A DNA stretch of 64,000 nucleotides, taken from NCBI GenBank assembly GCA_964019695.1, contig OZ026519.1:30967213-31031212 (forward strand), written 5' to 3'. Origin of the DNA: Loripinus fragilis (lineage: Eukaryota; Mollusca; Bivalvia; Lucinida; Lucinidae). Of this stretch, positions 45,740-57,894 are shown in pieces. The translations under genes were made by a program, and so were the position numbers. The number at the start of each line of letters is the position of its first letter. Positions within the stretch are counted from its first letter, which is position 1. The notes under the pieces are model-generated. The model was not told the origin of the DNA. It did not search any database and saw only the letters and a program-made list of their open reading frames with translations.

Positions 45740-48430
45740 CTTGACCTGATGCACATTCCTAAAAAGTTTCAGGAAGATATCCCGAATGGTTACTGAGTTA
45801 TGGGACGTAATAAGATTTTTTTGACAAAAAAAAAGGGAATAATTTCATCAAAGAGACATAACTAAATATCGGGGAACAATTATTCTTAAAGGCGACAAAT
45901 CATCTTTACCTTATACACATTCCTATAAAATGTCATGAAGATATCCCTAATAAATACCGAATTATGAGGTGTACAAGAATGAAAATAACACAAAAAGGCA
46001 CAAAAACAATCAAAGGGCAACAACTCTGAAGTGAAAAAAATGGAAAGCAGCCATAATTGTAGCGACACTTTGCCTTGACCTATTACACATTCCTATAGTT
46101 TCAAGAAGATATATGTAACGGTTACTTAGTTATGGTGCGTACAATATTTTACAATAATCAAATGGGCATTTCTCGAAAACTTTGAAAGGGGGAAAACTAA
46201 TTATTATATGTCACATATTGTCTTGACCTAATACTTATTCCAATAAAGTTGCATGATGATATCCCAAAAGGTTACTGATTTATTGGGTTTACAATAAATT
46301 TTGGAAACAAAATCAACGGTTCATTACTTAGAAGCTAGGTAGGGGGAACAACCATTTTAAGTGCAACGTTACCTAATACACATTTCTATAAAATTGCATG
46401 AATATATCATAAACAGTGAGTGAGTTATGGAGTGTACAAGAATGTAAAGTACACACAATAGGCATAACAAAAACTCATATGCCCATAACACAAAAACGTA
46501 AATCAACCTTAATTGTACGCGACACATCGTCTTTATCTGATAAACATTCCTATAAAGCTTCATGAAGATATCCCAAATAGTTACCATAAATTGCTCGTAC
46601 TCTATTTTTGGGGAAAACATTATCAAAGGGGCATAACTTGAAAACAAGGAAAGGAGGAATAATTATTATCGTGTGCGACACATCACCTATACCTAATACA
46701 GGTTTCTGTAAAATTGCACGAAGGTATCATGAACAGTGAGTCAGTTAAGGAGGGTACAAGAATGTAAATTGCACAAAATAAGCATAAACACACAATTAAG
46801 GGGAAATAACTCTGGAACTAAGGAAGCGAAAGCAACCATGATTGTACGTGACACATTGTCTTGACCTGATATACATTCCTGTAAAGTTTCAAGAAGATAT
46901 ACCAAACGGTTACTGAGTTCTTGGGCGTACAATACTTTTTTGTGTAAAAATGTAATCACAATAAAATAATCAATGGGGAATAACTTAAATTAAGAATGGA
47001 GGAACAACTATTTTTTAGCGACACATCACCTCGACCTAATGATTATTCCTATAAAATTTCATGAAGATATCCCAGAGGATTATCAAGTAATAGGGTGTAC
47101 AAGAATGAACATTACACAAAATAAACATAAAACAATCAAAGGGCCTTTACTCTGAAACGGAACCCCATAACCATAACTATATGCGGCACATGGTCTCAAC
47201 CTGATACACATTCTTATATAAAGTTTCATGAAGATATACTCTGAACCGAAGTATTACATTTTTTGCGCCTGTTCAGAGAGTAAAAATCGCTCTTACATAT
47301 TTCATATTCTATACAAAATTCCAAGGCTTTGTCGAGACTCTGCAAATTATGTCAATTTCATAATGATTGGTAGATCTTGCACAGACAAAGTCCAATTACA
47401 GGTACCCCTCATTTCTAAAAGTCACACTTTTTAGTGTGATCCAAACTATTCCACAGAGACGTTATCATTTAATTAGTTTGCAGCTATGATAAAAGATGAA
47501 AAAGAATCAAACAAAAAAATTGTGGCAATTGAACTCTCCATTTACATCATACATTAACATGAAGACAGCCACTGTAAGCAGCTTAAGCTTAAGTCATGCA
47601 ATGTGCATACAAACTTTGCATAGTTCTGTACGCCTTTTTATCTGCGGCATGGCATTGAAATTTTCAGTGATTATTTATTATGAATAGGCGTCACTGTTCT
47701 ATTTAAAAAAATGTTTTATATATGCCATTTAAATCCCCTTTAGAGTTTAATGTTATAACGGGAAGTGGACACCATTTTTTTTTTTTTAAATATATCGTTA
47801 AAAAACGGGCTGATCAATCTGTAATGTGTTTGGTCAAAATTCTTCGCATGAAATAAAAGACATACAATGATTTTAGTATATGCAGATGATGATATTCGAA
47901 TATACCAGAATATGCGGAAAATGAGTTTTTAAACATTTTAAAAACTCAGTCAAAAGCCAAAATTCAGCATTTGGTGTTTTTTTAGAATTCGGCTAGACGG
48001 GTTCGTTATCATCTGTACTTTAATTCGTTAAAAAACGGCAACTCAAAGCGCTTTTTTACTTCAAAAAAGTTTCATTTTTTTATATTTTTGAACCAAAAGA
48101 ACGTGAAGTGATAGAAAACTCTTCCGAGGCAAAAATTATTTCAATATCATCAGCGCTTAGTCAGAAAACTGAATTTGAAAAGTAGCTACTTATAACTTCG
48201 TTTCAGTGGATAAAACGGTTACTGAGTACAATCATTTTTTACGATTTTCAAAGAGGCATTACTCAGAAACTAAGAAAGGGGAAATAATCATTCAAGTGTG
48301 GGACAATTTCTCTTGACCTTATATACATTTCCGTCAAATTTCATGAAGATATCTTGAAAATTGTTTACGGATGGATGGACGCACGGACATATAGACGGAC
48401 GGACGTACGGGCGGGTGAACAGCGCCATGG
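45740..48430 (-). repeat. Degenerate tandem array, about 160-bp unit, with GGAC-rich end
   Basis: The landmark CATTCCTATAAA.TTTCATGAAGATAT appears near 45752, 45918, 46086, 46226, 46380, 46545, 46700, 46872, 47043, 47207 and 48324, so the period is about 160 bp over ten units and one detached unit. A stretch of about 970 bp (47240-48205) without the unit separates the last copy and looks like an insertion. The array ends at 48365-48425 in GGACG-rich sequence, the same terminal style as the 4.3- and 13-kb elements. Open frames here are by-products. Confidence 0.75.
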
Positions 48431-49810
48431 CATGATACGACCTTTTTTTCAAAACGGCGTATAAAACGTGTTCCTTTCGTTACATGCAAGGTAAGGAGAG
48501 CCTTTTCATCAGAGGGTTCTTTCAATAATATCAATAACTTTCTCTTTGATTATTTTATAGGGTAAAGTACATGTAGTGTAAAGAGTGAAAAAAATTATAT
48601 GTAGACAAACTGGTCAAACTGAAGTCCCTAGCTTTAAGTTTATCTAATATTTAAACAGAATTTTTATGAACCGACAGTGGGTCAGGTATGTTTTTATGGA
48701 GTTTAGGTAACTAGTATAACTAGGAAGCCTTCTATGATTTTAGCTTTGACACCAAATTTTAGGGCTGTATGACAACCAAGTCCATCGACAATAACTTCTC
48801 ACCCACAAAAGCTTGCAAGTTATATGCATTAGTGCCACGCAGTTAAAGTTTTAAAGATTCAACATAATGCGATCGCCAAATATCTATAACATTGTAGCTT
48901 TATCTGTTTGAGCCAAAACATACTTCGTATGAAAATACTGGAGAAAAAGATGAATTATCTAAGGTGAGAAAAAGATGAATTATGTATTAGGGGTTTAATT
49001 TATTAGCCTCCTCTCTAAAGTACGTAATCCAGTAATAGGCAAAGATTTTATAAATGAAAGTAAACCATAGCGACCATGATTATTCAAATCAAATGAAAGA
49101 TCAATTAGAGAAGTATAAATATCTTTTTTTCTGCACAATTTGTGCGTTTATTTTGATGTTGTTTTTATCGTTTACAATAAGATCTAACGTTACGTTTCTA
49201 CATTCTAAATTGAATTTTTTTTATTAAAACTGGGCATTTTAGAAGCTCATTTACATTGGATCATGCTCAACATACACTTTGTCCTTCTATTAATTCTAAA
49301 GTTAATCATAGGCATGTTGTCAAATTTTAACATTTAAAAGAATGTATTACAGTTATAAGCTTCCCAAGTGTTTTAATACAACTTACTTTCAGTTATTTTA
49401 AAAGTAGTTAATAACATATTTTTCCTATTAGTAGTACTATACTAAATTATACCAAATTAGTAACTGATCTTGACATTGAACGTACATGAACTACTCCTGA
49501 TTCTAAAGAATGTTTGGACTATAAAAAATGTGGGAATATATGTATTCTTGCTGGTGATTATAAAATAATACGGATACAAGTTTATTGTTTTGCAATAATA
49601 TAGCCCTTTTCAACCGTATTTTTCATTCAGACCATTGACGATAGTTTTCCGGAAATTAAGTAAGCAAGTTGTTTTAGCGCCTGCCAAAAAGAATACTTAA
49701 AAGTTGTGATTGTTTGAAATGTGTACTACATCGATATTCTATAGCAAGAACTGAAAGTATGTGTAACAATAGCGTTGCCAGAACGCTGCAAAAATTACAC
49801 AGATCAAAGG
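48431..49810. other. No gene seen
   Basis: AT-rich sequence without supported genes or paired repeats. Confidence 0.45.
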
Positions 49811-50225
49811 CACACTGGTAAAAGTATACGTCGATTTGCTGGTATTTACGCGTATTGCCGGTACTTCATAGACCGAAAGTGGTAGATATTGGTGTTATTA
49901 CTATAAAAAAAGATGCCATATGCCTAAAGGACTATAGAATTAGATCCTGTTTAAGTATTCGGCATGCACATGGCGATTTATGTAAGCATTTAGGAATAGT
50001 TTCGAGTACCGATCTTGATGATCGGTACTCGAGTCTATTCCTAAATGTTTACATAAATCGCAATGCACCTACTGAATACTTAAAATGATTGAAGTCTATA
50101 GTCCTTTAGGTATATGGCATGTTTTTTCTTTATAGTAAAAACACCAGTATCTACCACTTCCGGTCTCTGAGGTACCGGCAATACGAGTAAATACCACCAA
50201 ATCGACGTATACATTTATCAGTGTG
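49811..50225. mobile_element. 415-bp fold-back element (near-perfect palindrome)
   Basis: The two halves are inverted copies of about 205 bp around a centre at about 50017 (GATC TTGAT GATC). Ends are CACACTGGTAAA and its complement TTTATCAGTGTG. Mismatches are scattered, roughly one in eight to ten by eye. No target duplication was recognised. There is no coding capacity, and the open frame across it is a by-product. A transcript would form a long hairpin. Confidence 0.8.
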
Positions 50226-50560
50226 AAAATGGGACCGCTTGATCAAGCAATACTTATTTTCATTTTCATCCCTTTTCATAATTGGAACTTCTCTTAAAGG
50301 ATATAATTTGCTCCCAGAGGGAGCGAATTCTTCCCTTTAGAGAAGTTCCATATGCCATAGAAAATACTCTAACCACATTAGGTAACCTCCCTTGAAAAAA
50401 TATTTTTACACACCTACGTAACTGCGTGATGGGAGCTACGCCAATTGGTAACTTATGGCTGCTGTGTTTGGTGTGTTTGTTGATAGAGATCATGATAAGC
50501 TTCATACGTTATACTGGCTACGTAAACTTAAGATTATATTTGAATCAGGTTCATTTGTTA

Positions 50561-51065
50561 ATTCAAGCTCGTGCATTACTACTGAGGTGTTATACTTTTA
50601 AGATCGTGTCTCATTATGATTAAAAACCATGTTGAAAATTTATGTGAAAAACTTTATTGAGAGGAATGGTAAAAAAATTATGGACTATAAAACTGTCAGG
50701 TTAAAGGTACCAATTTATTAATTCAAGCTCGTTTCATTACTACTAAGGCGTTTATACTTTAAGATCGTGTCTCATTATGATTAAAAAAAATGTTATACAT
50801 GTATTGTGAAAACCTTTATTGAGAGGAATGGTAAAAACAATGAATATTATGGACTATAAAACTCTCAGGTAAGAGATTGAAGTTTGTTAATTCAAGCTCG
50901 TGCATTACTACTGAGGCGTTTACTCTTTTAAGATCGTGTCTCATTATGATTAAAAACCATGTTATAAAAATATTGTGAAAAACTATATTGAGAGGAATGG
51001 TCAAATTTTTTTTTGAATTTAAAACTGTCAAGTAAGAGGTTCAAATTTTTATTTAAGCTCGTGCA
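50561..51065 (+). repeat. Tandem array, about 165-bp unit (left of LINE)
   Basis: Units start at TTCAAGCTCGTGCATTACTA near 50561, 50721, 50890 and 51051 and contain AAGATCGTGTCTCATTATGA and TATTGAGAGGAATGGT. The fourth unit is cut after CTCGTGCAT by the LINE insertion and resumes at 57007. Confidence 0.9.
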
Positions 51066-51439
51066 TTTCTTTGTTTGTTTGTTTAGTGCTTAACGACGCA
51101 TCAACCCTTGTGGGTCATTAGCGTCAGATGGTATTAAACTAAACTTGATGAGGATGGAGAAAGTAAAAAATTAAAAGATAAAATAAAAGGAATGATGATG
51201 ATGATGAGTTTGTTTAATGATAATTAGTTGCAATACGATTGTTGACAGGAGAGACCACGTATAATATCTGACAGTTTCAAAGAGCTATTCAGACAACTGT
51301 ACATGTTATTTAACGGACCAGAATACAACATTAAAAAATCTGTATTATGGTCTGATACAAATGTAAAACAAAACATAATTTTAAAAAAAGCAATAAGATT
51401 GTGTTGAAAAGATTAATTTGTCTTAAAAATGTCATAATA

Positions 51440-54400
51440 CTATCAATATGTTAATCTTGAAATAATTCTTTCATGTTATCAACATGGAAGCAATTATTTC
51501 TTACTTGTGCAAAGTCGCCACACTCCAACAAGAAGTGAGGTACAGTGAATGGTGCGTCACAACCAACAAATTGTGGCTGCTCTTCACCTTGTAGTAAGTA
51601 TGAATGAGTGACTCTTGTATGACCTAAGCGGAGTCGAGTTAAACTGGCTTCTTCTTTTCTAATGTTTCAAACAACTGATTGATATTCACCAATAGTTGGT
51701 TTTATGTCGAGAAGTTTATTTCCAATGCTGCCTTTCCATGAAGTTTGCCATTCTTCCAAGATATATTTATTGATAGATGACTTAAAATTAGAAAATGGAA
51801 TCTTAAAAGAAGTTGGTTCTAATGAAAGCGATGTTTTTGCTTGCTGGTCTACCATCTTATTCCCCAGAATGCCTATATGACTTGGAATCCAACAGAGACA
51901 ATTTATCTTCTCGCTAAAAGCTCGTGACATTTATCTAAAAGTTTCTGAATCTGTGGATTCCTTGAACTGGTATGGTTCATAGCTTTCAATACAGAAAGCG
52001 AGTCAGAAAATATGATAAATTTATCGTTAGTGTAACAAGTTCTTATAAAATCTAAAGCTAGATCAACTGCTTTGGCTTCAGCAGTGAAAATTGACGAATC
52101 ATCAGGTATACATTGCATATTACTATGGTTGGCTGATATAACAGCACAACCAACCTTTGAGTCTTCCTTTGACCCATCAGTATAAACTTGTTGCTCATTC
52201 TTATAATGACTTTTCAGCCGTCTGAAATCATCTTTTAATATGTGTGGATTTGATTCAGATTTTTTCCCAGAGTGTTAATCGAAAAGTATGTCAGGTTGTT
52301 TTACACATCAAGCTAGAATATTTGGTGTAAAATGTTTTTTCAATATTTTGTGGTTTGATCTTGGTAGATTCTAAGAGTGGTGAAATTCTGATGTCCAATA
52401 ATTTAATTGCTTAAGGTTTCTGTTCATATAAATCAACAAAATTTGGTGGGAATGTAACATTATGAGCAGGATTTGATGGGTTAGCAACAAGTCTTATAGC
52501 ATATTGAAAGAGAGTTTCTCTCTTCGTGAGTATAATGATGGTTCATCTGCTTCCACATAGAGACTAGCAACAGGAGAAGTTCTAAAAGCTCCTAAAGCCA
52601 ATCTTAGTCCTTGGTTATGTATAGGATCAAGCATTTGAATATATGATTTTCGTGCAGAGCCATATATAATACAGCCATATTCTAATTTTGACCGGACTAG
52701 TGACCGATAAAGTTTGAGAAGTGTAGTTCGGTCTGCACCCCAAGAAGTATGAGAGAGCACTTTTAAAAGATTCAATGCTTTTAAACATTGAGCTTTGAGA
52801 TATTTAATATGGGGTATAAAACTGAGTTTTCTATCAAATAAAATGCCAAGGAATTTAGATTTCTCAACAACAGGAATAGGTGATCCATATAAATGTAAAA
52901 CAGGATCATCATGTTGCTTGCACAACTGACAGAAATGTACACACTGTGTTTTAGATTTGGAAAACTTAAAACCATTGCCTGTTGTCTAATTTTCAATCTT
53001 ATTCAAATTTTGTTGCAGTCGACGTTCAATCGTTGCCATGCGTTTTGAGCGACAACAGATACAGAAGTCATCAACATATAATGAGCAATCAGTATGATTA
53101 CCTAAACATTTCACAAAATCATTAATTTTGATGCTAAAAAGAGTTGTAGATAGAATGCCCCCTTGAGGTACACCTTGCTCCTGGTAATAATAGTCAGACA
53201 GAGTAGAGCCAACTCTGAGTTGCATGGTGCGGTCTGCAAGGAAGTTTTCAATGAATGTAGGAAGTCTACCTCTTAATCCTAGTTTGTGGATATCTTTTAA
53301 AATGTCATATCTCCACGTGGTATCATACGCTTTTTCCAGATAAAAAAAACACAGCAACTACATGTTCTTTTTAATAAAGGCATTACGTATGAAGGTTTCC
53401 AATCTAACTAAATTATCAGTTGTACTGCGGTCAGATCTGTAACCAGACTGGAATCGCCATATAAGTATTATTGGATTCTAAAAACCGAGTAAGTCTTTTA
53501 TTAATCATTATTTCAAGTGTTTTACATAGACAATTTGTCAAAGCTATAGGTCTATAATTGTTAGGTTCCGCAGGATCTGTCCTATGTTTGGGAATTGGGA
53601 TTATGGTTGCATATGTCCAATCTTCTGGAAATTTACCAGTAGTCCAAATGTAATAAAATATATTCAAAAAGTTTTAAAGAGAATTCTCTGGGAGATGTTT
53701 AAGCATTTGATAGTAGATCTCATCAGGACCCGTGGCTGAGTCATGTGATAGTTGAATAGCTTCAGCTAATTCATCTAAATTAAAATCTTTGTTATATATT
53801 TCATTATTTTGTGATTTAAAATTCAATTTAACTTTCTCTTGTTTGGTTTTAATCTTTCTGAAGGATTCAGAATAATTGAATGATGATGAGTTGTGACAAA
53901 AAGTTTCTCCTAAAGTGTCAGCAATATCTTTTTTTGAAGTCGCTTTGCTGTCAGTACCCACTCTATTTAAATGTGTGTAACTGGGGGATTTGTTTTTTCC
54001 AGAGATTTTCCTTATCATATCCCAAACCTTTTTAATAGGTGTTTTAGGTTGATTTTCGAAACATAAGATCTCCATGAATGATGTTTCTTAATTTTAAATG
54101 TTCTACGGGCTTTAGCTCTAAATAATTTGATGTCATTGACCTTTTTGGTATTTGGAGATCTTTTGAATTTAGATAGAGCTTGTTTGCGCTGTTAAATTGC
54201 TTCTTTACAATCGTCATTGTACTAGGGATTACTTTAAGTTGGATTTGTTGAAGTTTGAGGAATACATTCTTAAGATATTTCGATAAGAAAAGAGGTAAAA
54301 TCAGCTTTAGGATCAAAAGATTCTTAGCAGTTTTCTGGCACCAATTCACCAGTGCACAGAGTATTAAATAGATCTCAGTTGGCTCTATTTTATTTCCACT

Positions 54401-55030
54401 TTGGATTGTGATTCTCAGTGGAAAAAGTGATCTGTTCAATGATGATAGGGAAGTGATCACTATTGTGAAAGATCAATAGATGTAAAAGACTTTGTACTTG
54501 GAGAATGATAAGTGTAAGACTTATCATTCATAATATATATGTCATTCTTTGTAATGAAATCTTCGATAAGTTCACCTCTGGAATCATTGTTTTGACCACC
54601 CCAGAGGAAATAGTGACCATTGACGTCACCTAATATAATATATGGAGAAGGAAGTTGTTGCAGTAAATTGTCCAAGTGTAAGGAGTTAAGAGAATAGGAT
54701 GGAGGAATAAATACAGAACATATGGTTATTTCTCTGTCTAGAGTGACAGAAATAGCAGTTGCTTGTAGATTTTTTTGTAAATTAATCTTTCTTTGAGGGA
54801 AAGATGATTTTACAAACATTGAGGCACCACCAGAGGGCCTCAGAAAATCATTATGAACATAGTAATAAATATTAAAACCTTTTAACGAGATGTTATCATC
54901 TGGTTTAAGAAATGTCTCTTGAAAACAAATCCATATGGATTATATTCAGTAATCAATAGAGATACTTCATTATAATTAGGATTTTCAAACCTGGACAATT
55001 CCATTGTATAATTTTATGCTTAAAATCCAT
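51440..55030 (-). pseudogene. LINE ORF2: endonuclease, reverse transcriptase, RNase H (frameshifted)
   Basis: The ATG at 55030 opens a frame that soon shifts. APE endonuclease: 54819-54460, with GDVNGHYFLWGG and the SFTSIDLS end motif. RT: 53667-52986, with PNNYRPIALTNCLCK, then EKAYDTTW, QGVPQGGILSTTLFSIKIND and the catalytic YVDDF. The thumb follows (52925-52494). RNase H: about 52200-51667, with TDGSK, a TAEAKAV acid, FSDSLS and WIPSHIGILGN. A C-terminal zinc-type C-x-H-x-C segment lies near 51500-51570. The enzyme set would nick target DNA and copy the element's RNA. Stops and shifts between nearly every domain make it inactive. Confidence 0.85.
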
Positions 55031-55104
55031 ACTTGAAAATAATATTTAAAGGGTTCATACCATAATAGTTAGATTTAAACCTTTCATTATTTAAGTTAAT
55101 GGTA

Positions 55105-56438
55105 ATCGTGACAGCGTGCCTTTAGGGAGGTGATCACTGGAGGGTGGCTCTGTGAAAACCACAGAATCATCGTCCATGACCTCCTCCTCTTCTTTTTAGC
55201 AAATACATAATATGGATTCTTTTCAGCTTGTTTTGTTTTTCTTCTTGTTCTTTTTCTTTCTGTGCTTGTTCTTTTGATATTGCTGTCGTCTTTCTTCTTT
55301 TTGTTGTTTTTTGAGGTTGTCCTTCTCTTTTTTTTTCTTCTTCACCTCATCTTTCTTCATCATATCAAGGGTTACCTGTTTGAGGGCTGGCCAAGGATGG
55401 GATGAGTTACGTTTTCCTGTATAAGGAGATGAGTTATGTTTTTCTTGTGTACCTTGTGTTTTCTCTGTTGTTTGTTGTTTTAAGTATTCAGTAAAGCTGT
55501 CGTCTGTCTGTGTGCTCTTGTTGTCAGTTTTAGATTTGTTGCAAGTGTCTGGTTTTACAGCACTTGCATAAGTTTGACCTGTGTAAAATTACTCGTATTG
55601 TTTACGAGCTTCAGGAAATGATAAGTTGTTTTCACATTTGATTTTGAGAATTTTCCTCTCTTTCTCCCATTGTGGGTATTGCTTTGAGCTTGCAGGGTAA
55701 TCACCTGAGCAGTTGACACATTTGGCTGGTTTGTCACGCACGCCAGATGGTCCACAATGTTCGGGCTCACCGCAGCTGCAGCATACAGCGTGTCTACCAC
55801 AATTATTTTTGTGGTGACCAAACACTTGACAATGGTAACATCGAAGAGGGTTTGGTATATAGACATCTACTTTAACTTGCATAAAGCCTATTCTAACAAC
55901 TGTAGGTAAGTTAGGTTAGTTAAATGTAAGAACATATGTGTTGGTTAATTTTATGCCATCATCACGACGTACAGTGGTTCTACGTACATCCGTAACTCCC
56001 TATTCGACCATGCCTTCCTTGATATCATCGCTTGTCACTCTACTCAAGGCTGGACAGCAAATAATACCATTGGATGTGTTCAAGGATGAATGGGGTGTTA
56101 CAAAGTATTTTAAACCACAAAATGTCTTCATCTGTAGTAGACTTTTTTCGTGTGACTCTTTTGCATATTATATCAAAAGATCACCAGACCTTAGATTTTT
56201 GATGCTCTTTGGTTCACCTGCAATACTCATTATTGTTTTATGTACAACAAACGGAGAAAGAGAAGAAATAGTCTCTCCTTCTTTTTCTGAATGGATTATT
56301 AAAAATCTGGGTTCAAAGGTTTTTGTGTTGTTGTAGACGAACTTAAATTAGTTGGTTGAGAAGCTGGGTACGAGTTTTTTCAGAGTTAGTGTCTGAATTT
56401 GCTATGTGGCGTTTGTTTTTTGCTTTTTGCTTAGCCAT
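55105..56438 (-). pseudogene. LINE ORF1 (gag-like, CCHC zinc knuckles), broken
   Basis: ATG at 56438, after which a stop follows 31 codons in. A long second frame (about 56335 to 55590) carries an RNA-binding-like region with an internal stop or two, then CCHC knuckles in 55882-55589 (CYHCQVFGHHKNNC, a CCSCGEPEH knuckle and a CVNC segment). The C-terminal part to about 55105 is rich in lysine, glutamine and glutamate. In this group ORF1 binds the element RNA to form the particle used for retrotransposition. At least two frame changes and several stops are present. Confidence 0.8.
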
Positions 56439-57006
56439 GTAGTTTACTTGTTTGATTCATCCTCCACGCTCCCCACCCATCGTAGAGCCCAACAAGGGAG
56501 CACTTTAATGGAGTGAATTTCGGACCTCCAGTGCTAGAGTTACATAGAAGGTATATTTACACAAATAGAATTGGCTTAATTGACCCGTTAAGCCACTGCC
56601 TTCCAGGATTATTTTATAAAAGAGAGAAAGTATAAGATAATGGACACATGGTTGGCATCAGAACGATACTATAGAATGAAGATATAATTTTTTTTAACAT
56701 TTTCAGAATCCTGGGGCTCAGCATGACAAAGCCGATTAGAAACACTGGGCCGTGTTTCCACCTCAGTCTACCTCGCCAAAGAGGCCAAAGAGACGTGTTG
56801 AGTCATACAGAATTTATAGACGCCCATATTCTGCATGCTCTCAGTCTCCAGGCCATCCCCTTCGAGTTACCGAGAAAGCCACCTACGTCACACTGGTGGG
56901 TCCTACTCTTAGCACTCCCAGAGGAGACAAGTATTACAATCAATATCGTCACCTGTGTGAAATGTGCCGCAGAGACCACGGCAAGGTGGTAGGGACTCTC
57001 AAGGGA

Positions 57007-57165
57007 CGTGCAATACTACTTAGGCGTTTATAATTTTAAGTTCATGTCTCATTATGATTAAAAACAATGTTATAAAAATATTGTGAAAAACTTTATTGAT
57101 AAGAATGGTAAAAATATATTATAGACTATAGAACTGTCAGATAAAGTATCAATTGACTGAACGTA
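57007..57165 (+). repeat. Tandem array, remainder of the split unit (right of LINE)
   Basis: It continues the 165-bp unit (TACTACTTAGGCGTTTA, GTCTCATTATGATTAAAAA) after the LINE and ends near AAGTATCAATTG. Confidence 0.85.
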
Positions 57166-57660
57166 CATTGCATATTATATGGTGCAGGAATGAATGTGTG
57201 GGAAGCAAATTGGATGGGCAGACACAATGCTGTTATAATGCATGCTTGTGGGTTTTTCAAAATTTCGATACCAAGTCTCTATTATTATTGATACATGTAA
57301 TTTTCGATTTAACATGATTTTATATTTTGTTATTTTCAGCAGTTTCTACACTTTAAATTTTCCAAGCAGCCTGGTCAACGTTTTGCATACCAGTGGCTTG
57401 ACTTTGTTAAAATAAATGAATATATAGAATGATCCAAATATACTTTTTTTTAAATAGTTATGAGCATTTTCACTAACTGATCACGACTGGCCTGACTAAT
57501 GCTCACCATAGCCTTGTCCATAAAAAAGGTTGTTACGCAGGCCAGTGGTTAGACAATGTTGACATTGTTACTAGTGAGGTTAGGTGCTTGACTGTATCGA
57601 TTCCTGATATTTGCCTCCTTCCTTACTTTTTCATGCACCTGTTTGCAATATTTGATCAAA

Positions 57661-57859
57661 ATGTAAATTCAGAAATTTTCGCGAATAGCGTAATAAGACG
57701 TATTTTCAACGTTTAAAAATCGCGATTTGAGCATGAGTTATCTCCATCAGTAAACGACAGAGCAATTTCGTCATTCCGCTAGGGTTTTATTTGGAACGAA
57801 ACTTCGCATATGTGAAGCTTCGCGAAATAAAACCCTCGCGAAAATTTCCGAATTTACAT
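57661..57859. mobile_element. 199-bp MITE with about 24-bp TIRs and internal hairpin
   Basis: The ends ATGTAAATTCAGAAATTTTC and GAAAATTTCCGAATTTACAT are inverted, each with TCGCGA inside. A second inverted pair (AGGGTTTTATTT and AAATAAAACCCT) lies inside with a short loop. No target duplication was recognised. Confidence 0.7.
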
Positions 57860-57894
57860 TACCATGTGGTTCAAAATACTTACTGGTAATCTTA

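Larger units (their letters stand above)
51066..57006 (-). mobile_element. Near full-length APE-type LINE (Nimb/I- or Jockey-like), about 5.94 kb
   Basis: A minus-strand non-LTR retrotransposon: 5' UTR (about 57006-56440), ORF1 with zinc knuckles, ORF2 with endonuclease, RT and RNase H, and a 3' UTR that ends in CTAAACAAACAAACAAAG at 51066. It interrupts a unit of the 165-bp array. The sequence CGTGCA occurs at both junctions (51060-51065 and 57007-57012) and once in intact units, so it is the target duplication. Both ORFs carry several frameshifts and stops. RNase H together with the GTTAAGCACTAAACAAAC tail points to the I/Nimb group as known from molluscs; the clade is inference. Confidence 0.85.

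Noticed and set aside
4376..48425. CRISPR-like arrays
   Set aside because: Units are long, contiguous and without spacers. These are eukaryotic tandem repeats.
55938..56336. 132-codon plus-strand open frame
   Set aside because: Antisense shadow of the LINE ORF1 RNA-binding region.
56723..57033. Two overlapping plus-strand open frames of about 90 codons
   Set aside because: They lie over the 5' UTR of the minus-strand LINE and cross its insertion boundary at 57006.
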